Source: JAGSPQ01 sp038206395
Lineage (GTDB): Bacteria; Myxococcota; Myxococcia; Myxococcales; Myxococcaceae
Assembly (NCBI GenBank): GCA_038206395.1
Contig: JBBRAX010000035.1
Span: 13,380 to 77,379, forward strand
Reading direction: 5' to 3'
DNA length: 64,000 nucleotides
Part shown: positions 18,241 through 27,239 of the stretch, in pieces
How positions within the stretch are numbered: position 1 is the stretch's first letter
How the letters are laid out: the number at the start of each line of letters is the position of its first letter
The notes under the pieces: generated by a model
What the model saw: the letters and a program-made list of their open reading frames with translations, nothing else
Database searches by the model: none
What the model was told of the DNA's origin: nothing
Position numbers and translations under genes: made by a program

Positions 18241-19188
18241 ATGGACGAATTTATCGAGATGGAGTTCTGCGTCGAGCCGAACTTCGCGGGCTGGCGTCTC
18301 GACCTCTACCTGTGCGCCAAGATCCGGCGCCTCTCGCGCACCCGGGTCAAGTCGATCATCGAGAACGAGCTGATCAGCGAGAGGAGGCTGAAGCCGTCGA
18401 CGCTGGTGACGACGGGGCTGACCTTCAAGCTGCGGCGCAAGGCGTTGCCCGAGCCCGAGACGCCCGACGCGGACCAGGTGAAGGAAGTCTTTCGCGACGA
18501 GTGGCTGCTGATCCTCGACAAGCCGGCGGGCCTGCCGATTCACCCGACCGCGCGGTACCACCACGGCACGTTGGTCTCGCAGCTGAAGGCGCGGGGCGAG
18601 GAGGCGTGGCCGGCGCACCGGCTGGATCGCGAGACGTCGGGGCTGCTGGTGTGCGCGCGATCGACGAAGGTGAGCCAGGCGCTGGGGCTCGCGTTTACCG
18701 GCTCGGAGGTCCACAAAGAGTACCTGGCCATCTGTGAAGGGCAGCCCAAGGTGGATGCGTTCGAGGTGGACGCGCCGATCTCGGAAGGCACCGAGCTGAT
18801 TCGCATCGCGGTGCGCATCGACGCCAAGAATGGCAAGCCTGCGCAGACGGCGTTCAAGGTCGAGAAGCGGTTCTCGAAAGACGGGGCGGACTTCGCGGTG
18901 CTTCGGTGTTTTCCGCGCACGGGCCGGCAACACCAGATTCGCATTCACCTGCAGCAGGCGGGGTTTCCGCTGGTGGGCGACAAGATGTACGGCTTCGACC
19001 CGGGCTACTTCGATCGCTTCAGCAAGCACGCGCTCGAGCCCGAGGCGTGGCTCAAGCTGCGGCTGCCACGGCACGCGCTCCACGCGACGAAGATTCGGTT
19101 TCAACACCCGGGGACGAAGGAAGAGGTGACCTTCGAGTCGCCGCTGCCCGAAGACCTGCGCGCCTTCTGCTCAGGCCCTACTCAGTGA
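18241..19188 (+). CDS. RluA-family pseudouridine synthase
   Basis: 315 residues. An S4-like RNA-binding start (LDLYLCAKIRRLSRTRVKSII) precedes the catalytic domain with HRLDRETSG, D129 being the nucleophile. FPRTGRQHQIRIHLQ and GFPLVGDKMYG are the remaining family motifs. It isomerises uridine in rRNA or tRNA; the site specificity is not predictable. Its last 11 bp overlap the convergent monooxygenase fragment. A second, distinct RluA homologue is at 51371. Confidence 0.92.
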   Translation: MDEFIEMEFCVEPNFAGWRLDLYLCAKIRRLSRTRVKSIIENELISERRLKPSTLVTTGLTFKLRRKALPEPETPDADQVKEVFRDEWLLILDKPAGLPIHPTARYHHGTLVSQLKARGEEAWPAHRLDRETSGLLVCARSTKVSQALGLAFTGSEVHKEYLAICEGQPKVDAFEVDAPISEGTELIRIAVRIDAKNGKPAQTAFKVEKRFSKDGADFAVLRCFPRTGRQHQIRIHLQQAGFPLVGDKMYGFDPGYFDRFSKHALEPEAWLKLRLPRHALHATKIRFQHPGTKEEVTFESPLPEDLRAFCSGPTQ

Positions 19189-19602
19189 TGTAGAGGACGC
19201 CCAGGCACATTTCACTGGCCGTGCCTTCGCCCCAGTTCACGTCCTGCGGCGGCCGCTTCACGCCGTCGATCACCGGCTGCGCCTCGGCCGAGTTGTCCCA
19301 GGGGCACTCGACGTTCAGGCGGTCGCCCGGGCGGCACACCTTCGGCGTCTTGAAGCCGTACGAGCGCTGCCAGTGAAAGTCCCACCGGGGGATGTCGAGC
19401 AGACACTCGGTCGGCGCGTTCTCGTGCAGGATCTCGATCTTCGATCGGCTGCCCAGCAGGTGTTGGTGCAGCGTCGCCGAGTACACCTTGAACGCCTTCT
19501 GGCTGCCGACCACGCCGTTGGTGAGCGCTCCCATGTACGGCGTCGGGTCGAACGCGAACGAGTGCTTCGTGTCGGCCGCGAAGGCCCGGGGCCCACGCTC
19601 CG
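19178..19602 (-). pseudogene. C-terminal fragment of a copper type II monooxygenase (DBH/PHM-like)
   Basis: About 135 residues starting abruptly near FAADTKHSFAFDPTPYMG and running to YITE. LHQHLLG (paired His copper ligands), a Cys-framed DIPRWDFHWQ block and the late Met in SEMCLG are the CuM-site features of dopamine-beta-monooxygenase-like enzymes. The N-terminal half with the CuH site is absent. Upstream of 19600 the reading switches to plus-strand TPR coding, so this is a truncated gene at a junction. Confidence 0.7.
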
Positions 19603-19609
19603 AGCCACG

Positions 19610-19920
19610 CAGTGCGCTGGTTGCTGGGAGCGCTCGGTCGCCGCGGCGACCGAGCGCTTCGGCGGCGATCACCCGCGGGTCGCCTCGCTGCTGAACAACC
19701 TCGCCATGGCCGTCGACCGCGGCGGCGATCCCGAGGCGGGCGTCGCGTACCACCGCCGCGCGCTGGCGATCCGCGTGAAGCTGCTCGGGCCCAATCACGC
19801 ATTCGTCGCGACGACGCTCGGCAACCTCGCCAGCGCACTGCGCAGTCGCGGAGACTTCGTGCAGGCCGGCGCGGCTGCCCATCGCGGTGAACGCGTGGCT
19901 CGCAGCGCACCGGCGCTAAA
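19610..19920 (+). pseudogene. TPR gene fragment
   Basis: One plus frame reads ERSVAAATERFGGDHPRVAS, LLNNLAMAVDRGGDPEAGVA and LGPNHAFVATTLGNLASAL, which are unmistakable 42-residue-type TPRs as found behind myxobacterial kinases. There is no start and no natural end. Shortly after FVQAG the frame loses similarity, and a different frame (LPIAVNAWLAAHRR then stop at about 19916) may be the tail of yet another gene. The piece is wedged between the truncated monooxygenase and the PAP2 gene. Confidence 0.65.
19629..19658. repeat. Perfect 30-bp palindrome at a gene-fragment junction
   Basis: Every base from 19629 (AGCGCTCGGTCGCCG) pairs with its counterpart up to 19658, with no unpaired centre. It lies a few bases inside the TPR fragment and about 30 bp from the end of the monooxygenase fragment. 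Confidence 0.9.
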
Positions 19921-19954
19921 TGCCCAGGCCGCGCAAGAACGCCACAGTCGTTCG

Positions 19955-20800
19955 TTAGAACTGCCCGGCCAGGCCGAGGCCACCGCGCGCAGGGACAAGG
20001 CGAACCTGGCTCGCAGGGGCGCGCTGATGCAGCCAGGGCACGGCGATGCCGACCGCCAGCCCGGCGACGGCGCCGACGATCACGTCGGTGGGGAAATGGG
20101 CACCCGAGCCGACGCGCTCGAGGGCCATCATCGTGCCCAGCGCGGTGGTGAGAATCCAGGGCCAGACTTTGATTCCGAAGCGCAAGCGCAGGGTCTGCGA
20201 GACGACGGCCATGGCTGCAAAGGTGGTCGCGACGTGGCCAGCGTAGAACGACGTGTACCCTTCTCCGCGAGAGATGATCCCCGGGTCGCCAGCGTAGGAG
20301 CTGGGTCTTGGGCGCTGAACGATCAACGCCGTCGCCGCCTGAACCCCGGTGTTGAGGGCCAGCGTCTCGATAAAGATCATCAAATCCTCGAAGAAGGGCT
20401 TCGAGAACCCCAGGTCAATCAGGTCGAGCACGATCGGGGTGGCGATGATCAGCGCCAGCGAAACGTCGGCGACGAGCTGGATCGATGGGTTGTTGTACTT
20501 GACCGAGCTCCGGTCGAACGGGTTCAACGTGGCCCGGTCGCAGGGGCAGCTTGGCCGAATCAGCTTCTCGGTGCCGAACAGACGAATGCCCGCAACGACG
20601 GCGCCGGCGAGGGTGACCGGAACATCGACGGCCAGGTGGATTTTGTAGACCGAGCGGTTGGGCGACGCCTCGAGCCCGACGACGCTGGGAGCCCGCGCTG
20701 CGGGAACCAACGAGGTGTCTGGGCGGGTGGGCGTGTCGGTGTCCGTCGGCCCCAGCGGCTGGAGCTGGAATGCGATCAACGTGGCGAGCAGCGTGAGCAT
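19955..20800 (-). CDS. PAP2-superfamily membrane phosphatase
   Basis: 281 residues with a signal-like N-terminus and five or more hydrophobic segments. The acid phosphatase signature is present in order: IVQRPRP (motif 1, partly divergent), SFYAGHVAT (motif 2, with catalytic His) and RVGSGAHFPTDVIVG (motif 3). It should dephosphorylate lipid phosphates such as phosphatidate or undecaprenyl diphosphate on the periplasmic face. Ends LGLAGQF. Confidence 0.85.
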   Translation of the reverse strand: MLTLLATLIAFQLQPLGPTDTDTPTRPDTSLVPAARAPSVVGLEASPNRSVYKIHLAVDVPVTLAGAVVAGIRLFGTEKLIRPSCPCDRATLNPFDRSSVKYNNPSIQLVADVSLALIIATPIVLDLIDLGFSKPFFEDLMIFIETLALNTGVQAATALIVQRPRPSSYAGDPGIISRGEGYTSFYAGHVATTFAAMAVVSQTLRLRFGIKVWPWILTTALGTMMALERVGSGAHFPTDVIVGAVAGLAVGIAVPWLHQRAPASQVRLVPARGGLGLAGQF

Positions 20801-20839
20801 GCGGGCGGGTGACGCAAGATCGAGACCAGCAGTCCTTCT

Positions 20840-21754
20840 CTAATCCTCGCCGTGGGTCGCAAAGACCTGCTTCAGCTTTGCGAGCAGGGACAGCGGAGTG
20901 GTTCGTTCTTCGGCGCGCTTGTCGCGGAGCTCGTGGAGAAAGCCAGGCGTAATCACCCTGACGCCCCGGGCCTTCGCCCGATCCACGCAGCCCGAGAGCA
21001 CCGTCTTGAGGAAGACCCGTGGCACGCCGACGAGCTCCGCACAGGCCTCGGGCTCCCAGGTGACGTCTGGGTCGATTCGGTTGGCCTGGAACAGCACGGT
21101 GCCGACGTCCACCCCGTGGCCCTTCGGGAGGTCGACCGGCCACGGCTTGCGGCCTTTGGTGAACCAGAAGTGCAGGCTGTCGCGGTACCCGTAGTCGATT
21201 GGCAGGCGGGGAAACTCGCCCCCCGAGACGAGCGCCTGGCGCCACTTGTGGTGCATCACGATCCGATCGATCTGCAGCAGGTAGTGATGCTCGAGGCCGT
21301 GGCTCTGGTGCGGGTGCGAAGGATCCCACGTGCACTCGAAGACCTGCACCGACTCGCCGACGAGCTGTGGAAAGGGCCCCGCGCCCAGGGCGTCTCGCCG
21401 CGAGGGCAAGAGGGTGAAGATGCTGTTCTTCATCTTCTCGGCCGTGGTCTCACCGGGGAACCCAAGGATGACGCAGTTCTCGAGGTAGGCGCGCTCGTCC
21501 GGGATGAAGTTGAGCGACGCCAGCCCGGTGCGTCGGATGTTCGCCGCGGTGTTGCTGGTGCCGCGGGCGATCAACATCATCGCGTGCTTCCCCGAGATGA
21601 CGTGTGGGAAGCAGAGCGAGTAGGGCCCGAGATTCGTCTGCCCGTCCTCTGCGACCGTGCCGACCAGGACCACCGGCATCGGGAAGAAGGCGGACGTCTG
21701 GTAGAAATTGTCGAGGATCTTCACGTCCTCGAAGTCGTCGCGGATGTTGCTCAT
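20840..21754 (-). CDS. Flavin reductase-like (FMN-binding split barrel) protein
   Basis: 304 residues from ATG 21754. MSNIRDDFEDVKILDNFYQT precedes a split-barrel core (PMPVVLVGTVAEDGQTNLGP, SNTAANIRRTGLASLNFIPD), the usual FMN site of flavin reductases. The C-terminal 130 residues, including HPHQSHGLEHHYLLQIDRIV, are an extension beyond normal reductases (about 180 residues). It may be an FMN-dependent oxidoreductase; the substrate is unknown. Longer in-frame starts lack homology. Confidence 0.75.
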   Translation of the reverse strand: MSNIRDDFEDVKILDNFYQTSAFFPMPVVLVGTVAEDGQTNLGPYSLCFPHVISGKHAMMLIARGTSNTAANIRRTGLASLNFIPDERAYLENCVILGFPGETTAEKMKNSIFTLLPSRRDALGAGPFPQLVGESVQVFECTWDPSHPHQSHGLEHHYLLQIDRIVMHHKWRQALVSGGEFPRLPIDYGYRDSLHFWFTKGRKPWPVDLPKGHGVDVGTVLFQANRIDPDVTWEPEACAELVGVPRVFLKTVLSGCVDRAKARGVRVITPGFLHELRDKRAEERTTPLSLLAKLKQVFATHGED

Positions 21755-21816
21755 CGGAGTGCTCCAGCGCTGAAGGGGCTGCTTCGAGTCCCGTAAGTTC
21801 GCAGGTTTGAAACTGT

Positions 21817-22923
21817 TCAGACTGAAGGCGGCGGCTCCTGGTCGACGGTGACGGGCACCGCCGCTGGCTCGGAGAAATCGCGGCGGTACATGCGCATCAG
21901 GGCAAGGAAGGCCGACATCACCAGCGGGCCGATCAGCAGGCCGGTGGGGCCGAAAGCGGCGAGGCCGCCGAGCAGCGAGAAGAAGACCAACGCCCCGTTC
22001 ATTTGCATCTCGTCTTTCATCAGCAGCGGCTTGACGACGTTGTCGACGAGCCCGACGATCACGACGCCCCAGATGGCGAGGAAGATCGCCATGTACGGGT
22101 GGCCGGTGCCCAGCAGAAGAATGGACGCGCTGACGCACACGGCGCCGGCGCCGATGGCGGGGATGAAGGCGACGAAGAAGGTGACCGCGGTGAAGAACAG
22201 CGGGTGTGGCACGCGCGCGATGAGGTAGCCAACCAACGCGGCGATCGCCTGAACGCCCGAGGTGATGACCGTGCTGACCATCACCGAGTACGAGACCTTC
22301 TTGAATTCCAGCAGCAGCTCGTGGGTCTGGCCGAAGCGCAGCGGCGACGCCTTGTCCACCCAGGCGACCAGCTCTTCGCCCTGCAGCAGCAGGAAGTAGA
22401 GCGCAATGAGCATCATCGCCAGCTGGAAGGCGATCTCACCGGTGGCGCTCAGGGCCGAGCCGACCGCCGCCGCCGCAGTGCCGCCCTGGGCGGTCATCGA
22501 CCTGCCGACCTCGGCTGGGTCGAGCTCGCCTTCGGCGTCCTTCGGTAGCTGCGAGAGAACGGCGACGCCAACCTTCTTCAGCGGGCCCGGCATCTTGTCG
22601 AGCAGGCCCTGGATGCCTTCGCTCTTCACTGTCTCATTGACGAACTTCAAGCCCGCGCGCGCCTCGCCGAACACGAAAGCCGAGAGCCCGACGATGGGGC
22701 CAATGACGGCGACGATGACCGCGAAGACCAGAATGCCAGCGGTAATCGCGCGGCTGTTCTTGAGCTTCTTGCTGATGCGGATGTTGAGCTTGAAGAGCGC
22801 GCCGGCGAGCACGGCGGCCATGAAGACCGCTTCGGCGAAGGGCCTCATCACCATCGCCATCATCAAGCCGCTGATCGCGAGCAGCGAGAGGAAGAAGCGC
22901 TTCGCCGCGATGGGGCTTTTCAT
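21817..22923 (-). CDS. AI-2E/PerM-family transporter
   Basis: 368 residues with about eight hydrophobic segments in the PerM arrangement. Two N-terminal helices, a soluble helical loop (FVNETVKSEGIQGLLDKMPG) and the conserved late block PAIGAGAVCVSASILLLGTG, DNVVKPLLMK and FGPTGLLIGPLV are visible. Members export autoinducer-2 or act as Na+/H+ antiporters; specificity cannot be read. It ends in a Pro/Glu tail and lies 12 bp downstream of purF on the same strand. Confidence 0.9.
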   Translation of the reverse strand: MKSPIAAKRFFLSLLAISGLMMAMVMRPFAEAVFMAAVLAGALFKLNIRISKKLKNSRAITAGILVFAVIVAVIGPIVGLSAFVFGEARAGLKFVNETVKSEGIQGLLDKMPGPLKKVGVAVLSQLPKDAEGELDPAEVGRSMTAQGGTAAAAVGSALSATGEIAFQLAMMLIALYFLLLQGEELVAWVDKASPLRFGQTHELLLEFKKVSYSVMVSTVITSGVQAIAALVGYLIARVPHPLFFTAVTFFVAFIPAIGAGAVCVSASILLLGTGHPYMAIFLAIWGVVIVGLVDNVVKPLLMKDEMQMNGALVFFSLLGGLAAFGPTGLLIGPLVMSAFLALMRMYRRDFSEPAAVPVTVDQEPPPSV

Positions 22924-22935
22924 CTCGATGCCCTT

Positions 22936-24282
22936 CTAGGCCTTGAGCGCGGTCAGGTACGCGCCCGAGAAGCAGGCCGAGCAGTACGTCATGCGCTCGG
23001 GGTCTCCGACGGTGGCGTGGAGGCCGTCGAGGGTGAGGTACCCCAGCGAGTCGGCGGTGATGTACTTGGCGATCTCGTCGATCGAGTGCGAGGCGGCGAT
23101 GAGCTCTTGCCGTGAAGGCGTGTCGATGCCGTAGTAGCAGGGCCAGGTGGTGGGCGGGCTGGCGATGCGGACGTGGACCTCGCGGGCCCCGGCGTCTTTG
23201 AGCATCTTCACGATTTTGCGCGACGTGGTGCCGCGGACGATCGAGTCGTCGATGACGACCACGCGCTTGTCTTTGAGCGTCGCGCGCACGGCCGACAGCT
23301 TCAGCTTCACGCCGAAGTGGCGAATCGACTGCTGGGGCTCGATGAAGGTCCGGCCGACGTAGTGGCTGCGAATGAGGCCGATGTCGTACGGAATGCCGCT
23401 GCCCTGCGCGTAGCCGATGGCAGCGGGAACCCCCGAGTCGGGCACGGCGATGACGACGTCGGCGTTGGCCGGCTGTTCTTTCGCCAGCTGCACGCCGAGC
23501 TTCTTGCGGGTCTCGAACACCGACCGGCCGAACAGCTGGGTGTCGCTGCGCGCGAAGTAGACGTGCTCGAAGATGCAGCGGCCGCTGCGCTTCTTCTCGA
23601 AGGGAAAGGTCGACTTGAGGCCGTGCTCGTCGATGACGACCATCTCGCCCGGCTCGATTTCCCGAAGGAACTCGGCCTCGATGAGGTCGAGGGCGGTGGT
23701 CTCAGAAGCAAGGACGTACGCGTTCTTGAGGCGGCCGAGCACCAGCGGCCTGAAGCCGAAGGCATCACGCACCGCGACGAGCTTCTTGTCGGTGAGGAAC
23801 AGCAGCGAGTACGCCCCCACCGTCTGCTTCAGGGCCTCGACGACGCGGTCTTCGAAGGTGGTGCCGCGCGACCTGGCGATGAGGTGCAGCACGGTCTCGG
23901 TGTCGGAGTCCGACTGGTAGATGGTGCCTTCGAGCTCGAGCTTCTTCTTCAGGGCGTCGTGGTTGACGAGGTTGCCGTTGTGGGCGACCGACATCTGCCC
24001 CATCGACCACGCGACCATCAGCGGCTGGGCGTTGGCGAGGAGGCTGCTGCCGGCGGTGCTGTACCGCACGTGTCCGATTGCGCTGCGCCCGGGCAGCATC
24101 CCGAGTGTCGTGGCATTGAACACATCGGCGACGAGCCCCATCTGCTTGTACGACTTCAGCACCGGGCCGTCGGCTGCCACGATGCCTGCCGACTCCTGGC
24201 CGCGGTGTTGAAGCGCATGCAACCCCAGGTAAGTGAGATTGGAAGCTTCCTCATGACCAAAGATGCCGAAGACGCCGCACAT
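22936..24282 (-). CDS. purF: Amidophosphoribosyltransferase
   Basis: 448 residues. MCGVFGIFGH puts Cys2 as the N-terminal glutaminase nucleophile after Met removal, and HVRYSTAG follows. The PRPP site reads VVVIDDSIVRGTTSRKI. Cys residues in RCIFEHVYFARSD, WPCYYGID and YCSACFSG match the four ligands of the [4Fe-4S] form known from Bacillus subtilis, so this is the iron-sulfur type. First step of purine synthesis: PRPP plus glutamine to phosphoribosylamine. The other pur genes are not in the window. Confidence 0.97.
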   Translation of the reverse strand: MCGVFGIFGHEEASNLTYLGLHALQHRGQESAGIVAADGPVLKSYKQMGLVADVFNATTLGMLPGRSAIGHVRYSTAGSSLLANAQPLMVAWSMGQMSVAHNGNLVNHDALKKKLELEGTIYQSDSDTETVLHLIARSRGTTFEDRVVEALKQTVGAYSLLFLTDKKLVAVRDAFGFRPLVLGRLKNAYVLASETTALDLIEAEFLREIEPGEMVVIDEHGLKSTFPFEKKRSGRCIFEHVYFARSDTQLFGRSVFETRKKLGVQLAKEQPANADVVIAVPDSGVPAAIGYAQGSGIPYDIGLIRSHYVGRTFIEPQQSIRHFGVKLKLSAVRATLKDKRVVVIDDSIVRGTTSRKIVKMLKDAGAREVHVRIASPPTTWPCYYGIDTPSRQELIAASHSIDEIAKYITADSLGYLTLDGLHATVGDPERMTYCSACFSGAYLTALKA

Positions 24283-24334
24283 GCGGTAAGCCGTTTAACT
24301 GAGAATCCGGGGGCCTGCTCAAGCAAATGAAAGG

Positions 24335-24859
24335 TTGCACACGGTGAGCGCGAGCGGGGTCCTTTCCGATGGGCGGGTCAACGACCTGTACCGGAAGTAC
24401 GGCGCCGTCATCTATTCCAGATGCCGGAGATTGCTGAAGGACGACGCCCTCGCAGAGGACGCCACCCAGGAGGTTTTCGTGCGCGTGATGCGGCACATCC
24501 AGTCGGCTCCCGATGACCAGGCGGCGCTGGCGTGGATTTACCGCATCTCGACGAACTATTGCCTGAACCAGATTCGTGACCGGAACCGCCAGGCCGAGCC
24601 AGTGGACGAGCTTCCGGATCCGGGTGGGGCACACCCCGAAGGGGCGTTGTTGGACAGGGACCTGGCGATGCAGCTGGTGCAGCGGGCCCCCGAGAACCTG
24701 AGGGCGCCGGCAGTGCTCTATTACATCGACGGCATGGAGCAGGAGCAGATCGCGAAGACGCTGGGCATCTCGCGGCGAACCGTCATCAACCGGCTCAACG
24801 ACTTCATGAGCCGTTCCAAGAAGTTCCTTTCTCGCGACGGGATGGGAGGTGCAGCATGA
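24335..24859 (+). CDS. ECF-type sigma factor of the caspase operon
   Basis: 174 residues, start TTG 24335 or GTG 24344. Region 2 (DLYRKYGAVIYSRCRRLL ... EDATQEVFVRVM) and region 4 (LYYIDGMEQEQIAKTLGISRRTVINRL) are both complete. It should direct RNA polymerase to a small regulon, probably including its own operon. It overlaps the anti-sigma gene by 4 bp and is divergent from purF, so the promoter lies in 24283-24334. Confidence 0.93.
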   Translation: MHTVSASGVLSDGRVNDLYRKYGAVIYSRCRRLLKDDALAEDATQEVFVRVMRHIQSAPDDQAALAWIYRISTNYCLNQIRDRNRQAEPVDELPDPGGAHPEGALLDRDLAMQLVQRAPENLRAPAVLYYIDGMEQEQIAKTLGISRRTVINRLNDFMSRSKKFLSRDGMGGAA

Positions 24860-25662
24860 ACGCGCGCGGACACCTGAGCTCTGAGACCATCGACCTGTTG
24901 ATGCTGTCGGCCCTGGACGCCGCGGCGGCCAACGACGCGAAGGCGCACCTCGATGGCTGCGACACCTGCCGGACGCGGTGGCGCGAGCTCAACGAAGACA
25001 AAGAGAAATTTCAGCAGTTCGTCTTTCCGCGCACGCTCGAGAAGGTGACGGCGCGGGTGATGGCGCCGTCGTTCTTCGATCGGCTGAAGCTCGTGGGGCC
25101 GTGGCGGGTGTTCGGACCGCTGGCGGGCGCGGCGGCGGCAGCGGCGATCGCGGTCGGGGTGGTGAACGTGGCCAGCGTCGACGGCCCGGGGACCCAGACG
25201 GAAGACGAGGTCTACATCGGGGTGAAGGGCGCGAAGAACAACGACGTCACGCTGAAGGGCGATGCGCGGATCGCGATGGAAGTGGTCGCGCAGCGGCAGT
25301 CGGAAGGCCAGTTTCCGGTGAAGAACGGCTCGGTGCTTCGGCCGGGTGACAAGATCATGTTCGTCGTGAACCCGGGCAGCGCGAAGTACGTGCTCATCGG
25401 CTCGCGCGACGGCAGCGGCGCTTTCACCGTCTACCACCCGTTCGGTGGCGACAAGAGCGTGGCGATCGAGCGCGGCTCGCATGAGCTTCCGGGCGCGGTC
25501 GAGCTCGACGCGGTGGCCGGCACCGAGAAGCTGGTCGCGGTGTTCTCGAATGAGCCCGTGGACGCGAAGGCGCTGCGGCAGGCCGTGGACTTGAATCCCG
25601 CCCGGCCCGAAGTGAAGGATGCGCGGGTGATCAGCCTCGACTTCGTGAAGGCCGTTAAATGA
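24856..25662 (+). CDS. Anti-sigma-like membrane protein with DUF4384-like domain
   Basis: 268 residues. A zinc anti-sigma module has the HxxxCxxC motif (H31, C35, C38 in HLDGCDTC). A basic amphipathic stretch and one membrane helix (about 86-108) follow. The periplasmic part (about 150-255), from VLRPGDKIMFVVNPGSAKYVL through FTVYHPFGG to KLVAVFSNEP, matches DUF4384, a domain often seen with caspase-like proteases. It likely holds the sigma factor at the membrane and reads a periplasmic signal. Its stop overlaps the protease start by 4 bp. Confidence 0.85.
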   Translation: MNARGHLSSETIDLLMLSALDAAAANDAKAHLDGCDTCRTRWRELNEDKEKFQQFVFPRTLEKVTARVMAPSFFDRLKLVGPWRVFGPLAGAAAAAAIAVGVVNVASVDGPGTQTEDEVYIGVKGAKNNDVTLKGDARIAMEVVAQRQSEGQFPVKNGSVLRPGDKIMFVVNPGSAKYVLIGSRDGSGAFTVYHPFGGDKSVAIERGSHELPGAVELDAVAGTEKLVAVFSNEPVDAKALRQAVDLNPARPEVKDARVISLDFVKAVK

Positions 25663-27212
25663 CCTGCCTGAAGGCGGCAGTGCTCGGGTTGGCGCTCGTG
25701 GCGTTGCCGGCCGCGGCCGAGTCGCGCCGCCTGGCGATTGTCGTCGGCAACAATGCGGGTGGGCCGGCGATGCCGCCGCTGCGCTACGCCGAAAGCGACG
25801 CCGGGAAGATGGCCCGCGTGCTGATCGAGCTGGGCGATGTCGGCATGGACGACGTGATGCTCTTGCAGGGCCGCAAGGTGGCCGACCTCGAGCGCGCGAT
25901 CATCGACGCCAAAGAGCGGGTCGCTATGTTCAAGCGGTCGCCTGAGACCCGCACCGTGCTCATCTTCTATTTCTCGGGGCACAGCGACGGCGAAGCGATC
26001 GAGATGGGGCAGGAAAAGCTGCCGTATGGGCGGCTGAAGTCGATGCTGCTGGGCACGGGCGCCGACCTGCGGCTGGCGATCGTCGATGCCTGCAAGTCGG
26101 GCGCGGGGTTTCTGCAGAAAGGCGGCAAACCGGCCGAGCCCTTCACCATCAAGCTGACGGACACGCTGGTCGCCAGCGGCGACGCCTTCATCACCTCGAG
26201 CGCGGCCGACGAGTCGGCGCTGGAGTCGTCGGAAGTGATGGGCAGCTTCTTCACCCACAACCTCATCTCGGGGTTGCGCGGAGCGGCCGATGCGTCGGGC
26301 GACAAGCTCGTCACCCTCGCCGAGGCCTACAAGTACGCGTTCGATCACACGGTGACGGCGACGGCGATGATGGCGGTCGGCGCGCAGCACCCGTCGTACG
26401 ACTACCGGCTGTCGGGCCAGGGCGAGCTGGTGCTGGCGTCGCTGGTGAAGCCGTCGGCGGCGCTGATTCTTCCCGAAGGGGCCGACCGTTCGATGGTGAC
26501 GGACCTGTCGCGCGACCAGGTGGTGGTCGAGGTGCCGACGGGCTCGGCGCGTGAGATTGCGCTCGCTCCCGGGTCGTACGGGCTGCGGCTGTTCAAGGGC
26601 GGGCAGAGCTGGGGCGGCCGGGTGGTGTTACCCGAGGGCGCGCACAAGACGGTGAAGTGGGAAGAGCTGACGCTGATGACGTCGTCGATCGTGGTAGCGG
26701 CGAAGGGCGGCGGGTCGACGGTCGTCTCGCAGGAAATCGAAGTGACGCGGCCCGAAGAGAACAAGCGGGTGCTGGGCGCTTCCTTCGGAGCGACGAAGGG
26801 CGTCGCCGACGAGTCGCAGTGGAAGGGCGTGGTGCGGGTGGGGTTCGAGCCGCGCCAGGGCCCGGGGTTGTCGCTGGCGCTGGTGGGCGACACGACGGGC
26901 TCGCAGGCAATCAGCGAGAACGGCGTTCAGGCGCGGGTCGGCTTCAGGTGGGCGTGGGAGTTCGGCCCCATCTTTCTGTCGCTGGGCGCCGAGGTTGGGC
27001 CCGCGTTTCTGTGGCAGTACAGCCAGGCGCGGCAGTTCAGCACGTCGCTGGCGGGGGTCCTCGCGCCTCGAGGGGGCGCGCGGCTGAAGCTGGCCGGGCC
27101 GCTGTGGCTGTCGCTGGAAGGTGATGTTTCGGTGATGCTGCTCAAGCTGAACGAGCGGCTGGACGCGGTGGTTCGGCCGTCTTTCACGTTGGGCCTCGCG
27201 CTCGCGTTCTAA
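25659..27212 (+). CDS. Periplasmic caspase-like (C14) protease with C-terminal beta-barrel
   Basis: 517 residues. A signal peptide (1-20, ending PAAAE) is followed by a caspase/metacaspase p20-like domain (24-270): RRLAIVVGNN, catalytic H108 in YFSGHSDGE and catalytic C145 in IVDACKSG, both intact. Residues about 285-370 form a beta sandwich resembling a PEGA module. From about 395 alternating hydrophobic strands (VVRVGFEPRQGPGLSLALVG, ARVGFRWAWEFGPIFLSLG, SFTLGLALAF) end in a terminal Phe, the hallmark of outer-membrane barrels. The barrel is inferred. Protease substrates are unknown; co-expression with a sigma/anti-sigma pair implies regulated use. Confidence 0.88.
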   Translation: MTCLKAAVLGLALVALPAAAESRRLAIVVGNNAGGPAMPPLRYAESDAGKMARVLIELGDVGMDDVMLLQGRKVADLERAIIDAKERVAMFKRSPETRTVLIFYFSGHSDGEAIEMGQEKLPYGRLKSMLLGTGADLRLAIVDACKSGAGFLQKGGKPAEPFTIKLTDTLVASGDAFITSSAADESALESSEVMGSFFTHNLISGLRGAADASGDKLVTLAEAYKYAFDHTVTATAMMAVGAQHPSYDYRLSGQGELVLASLVKPSAALILPEGADRSMVTDLSRDQVVVEVPTGSAREIALAPGSYGLRLFKGGQSWGGRVVLPEGAHKTVKWEELTLMTSSIVVAAKGGGSTVVSQEIEVTRPEENKRVLGASFGATKGVADESQWKGVVRVGFEPRQGPGLSLALVGDTTGSQAISENGVQARVGFRWAWEFGPIFLSLGAEVGPAFLWQYSQARQFSTSLAGVLAPRGGARLKLAGPLWLSLEGDVSVMLLKLNERLDAVVRPSFTLGLALAF

Positions 27213-27239
27213 ACGCCGCGGGGTAGTGTCCGTGCCGCG

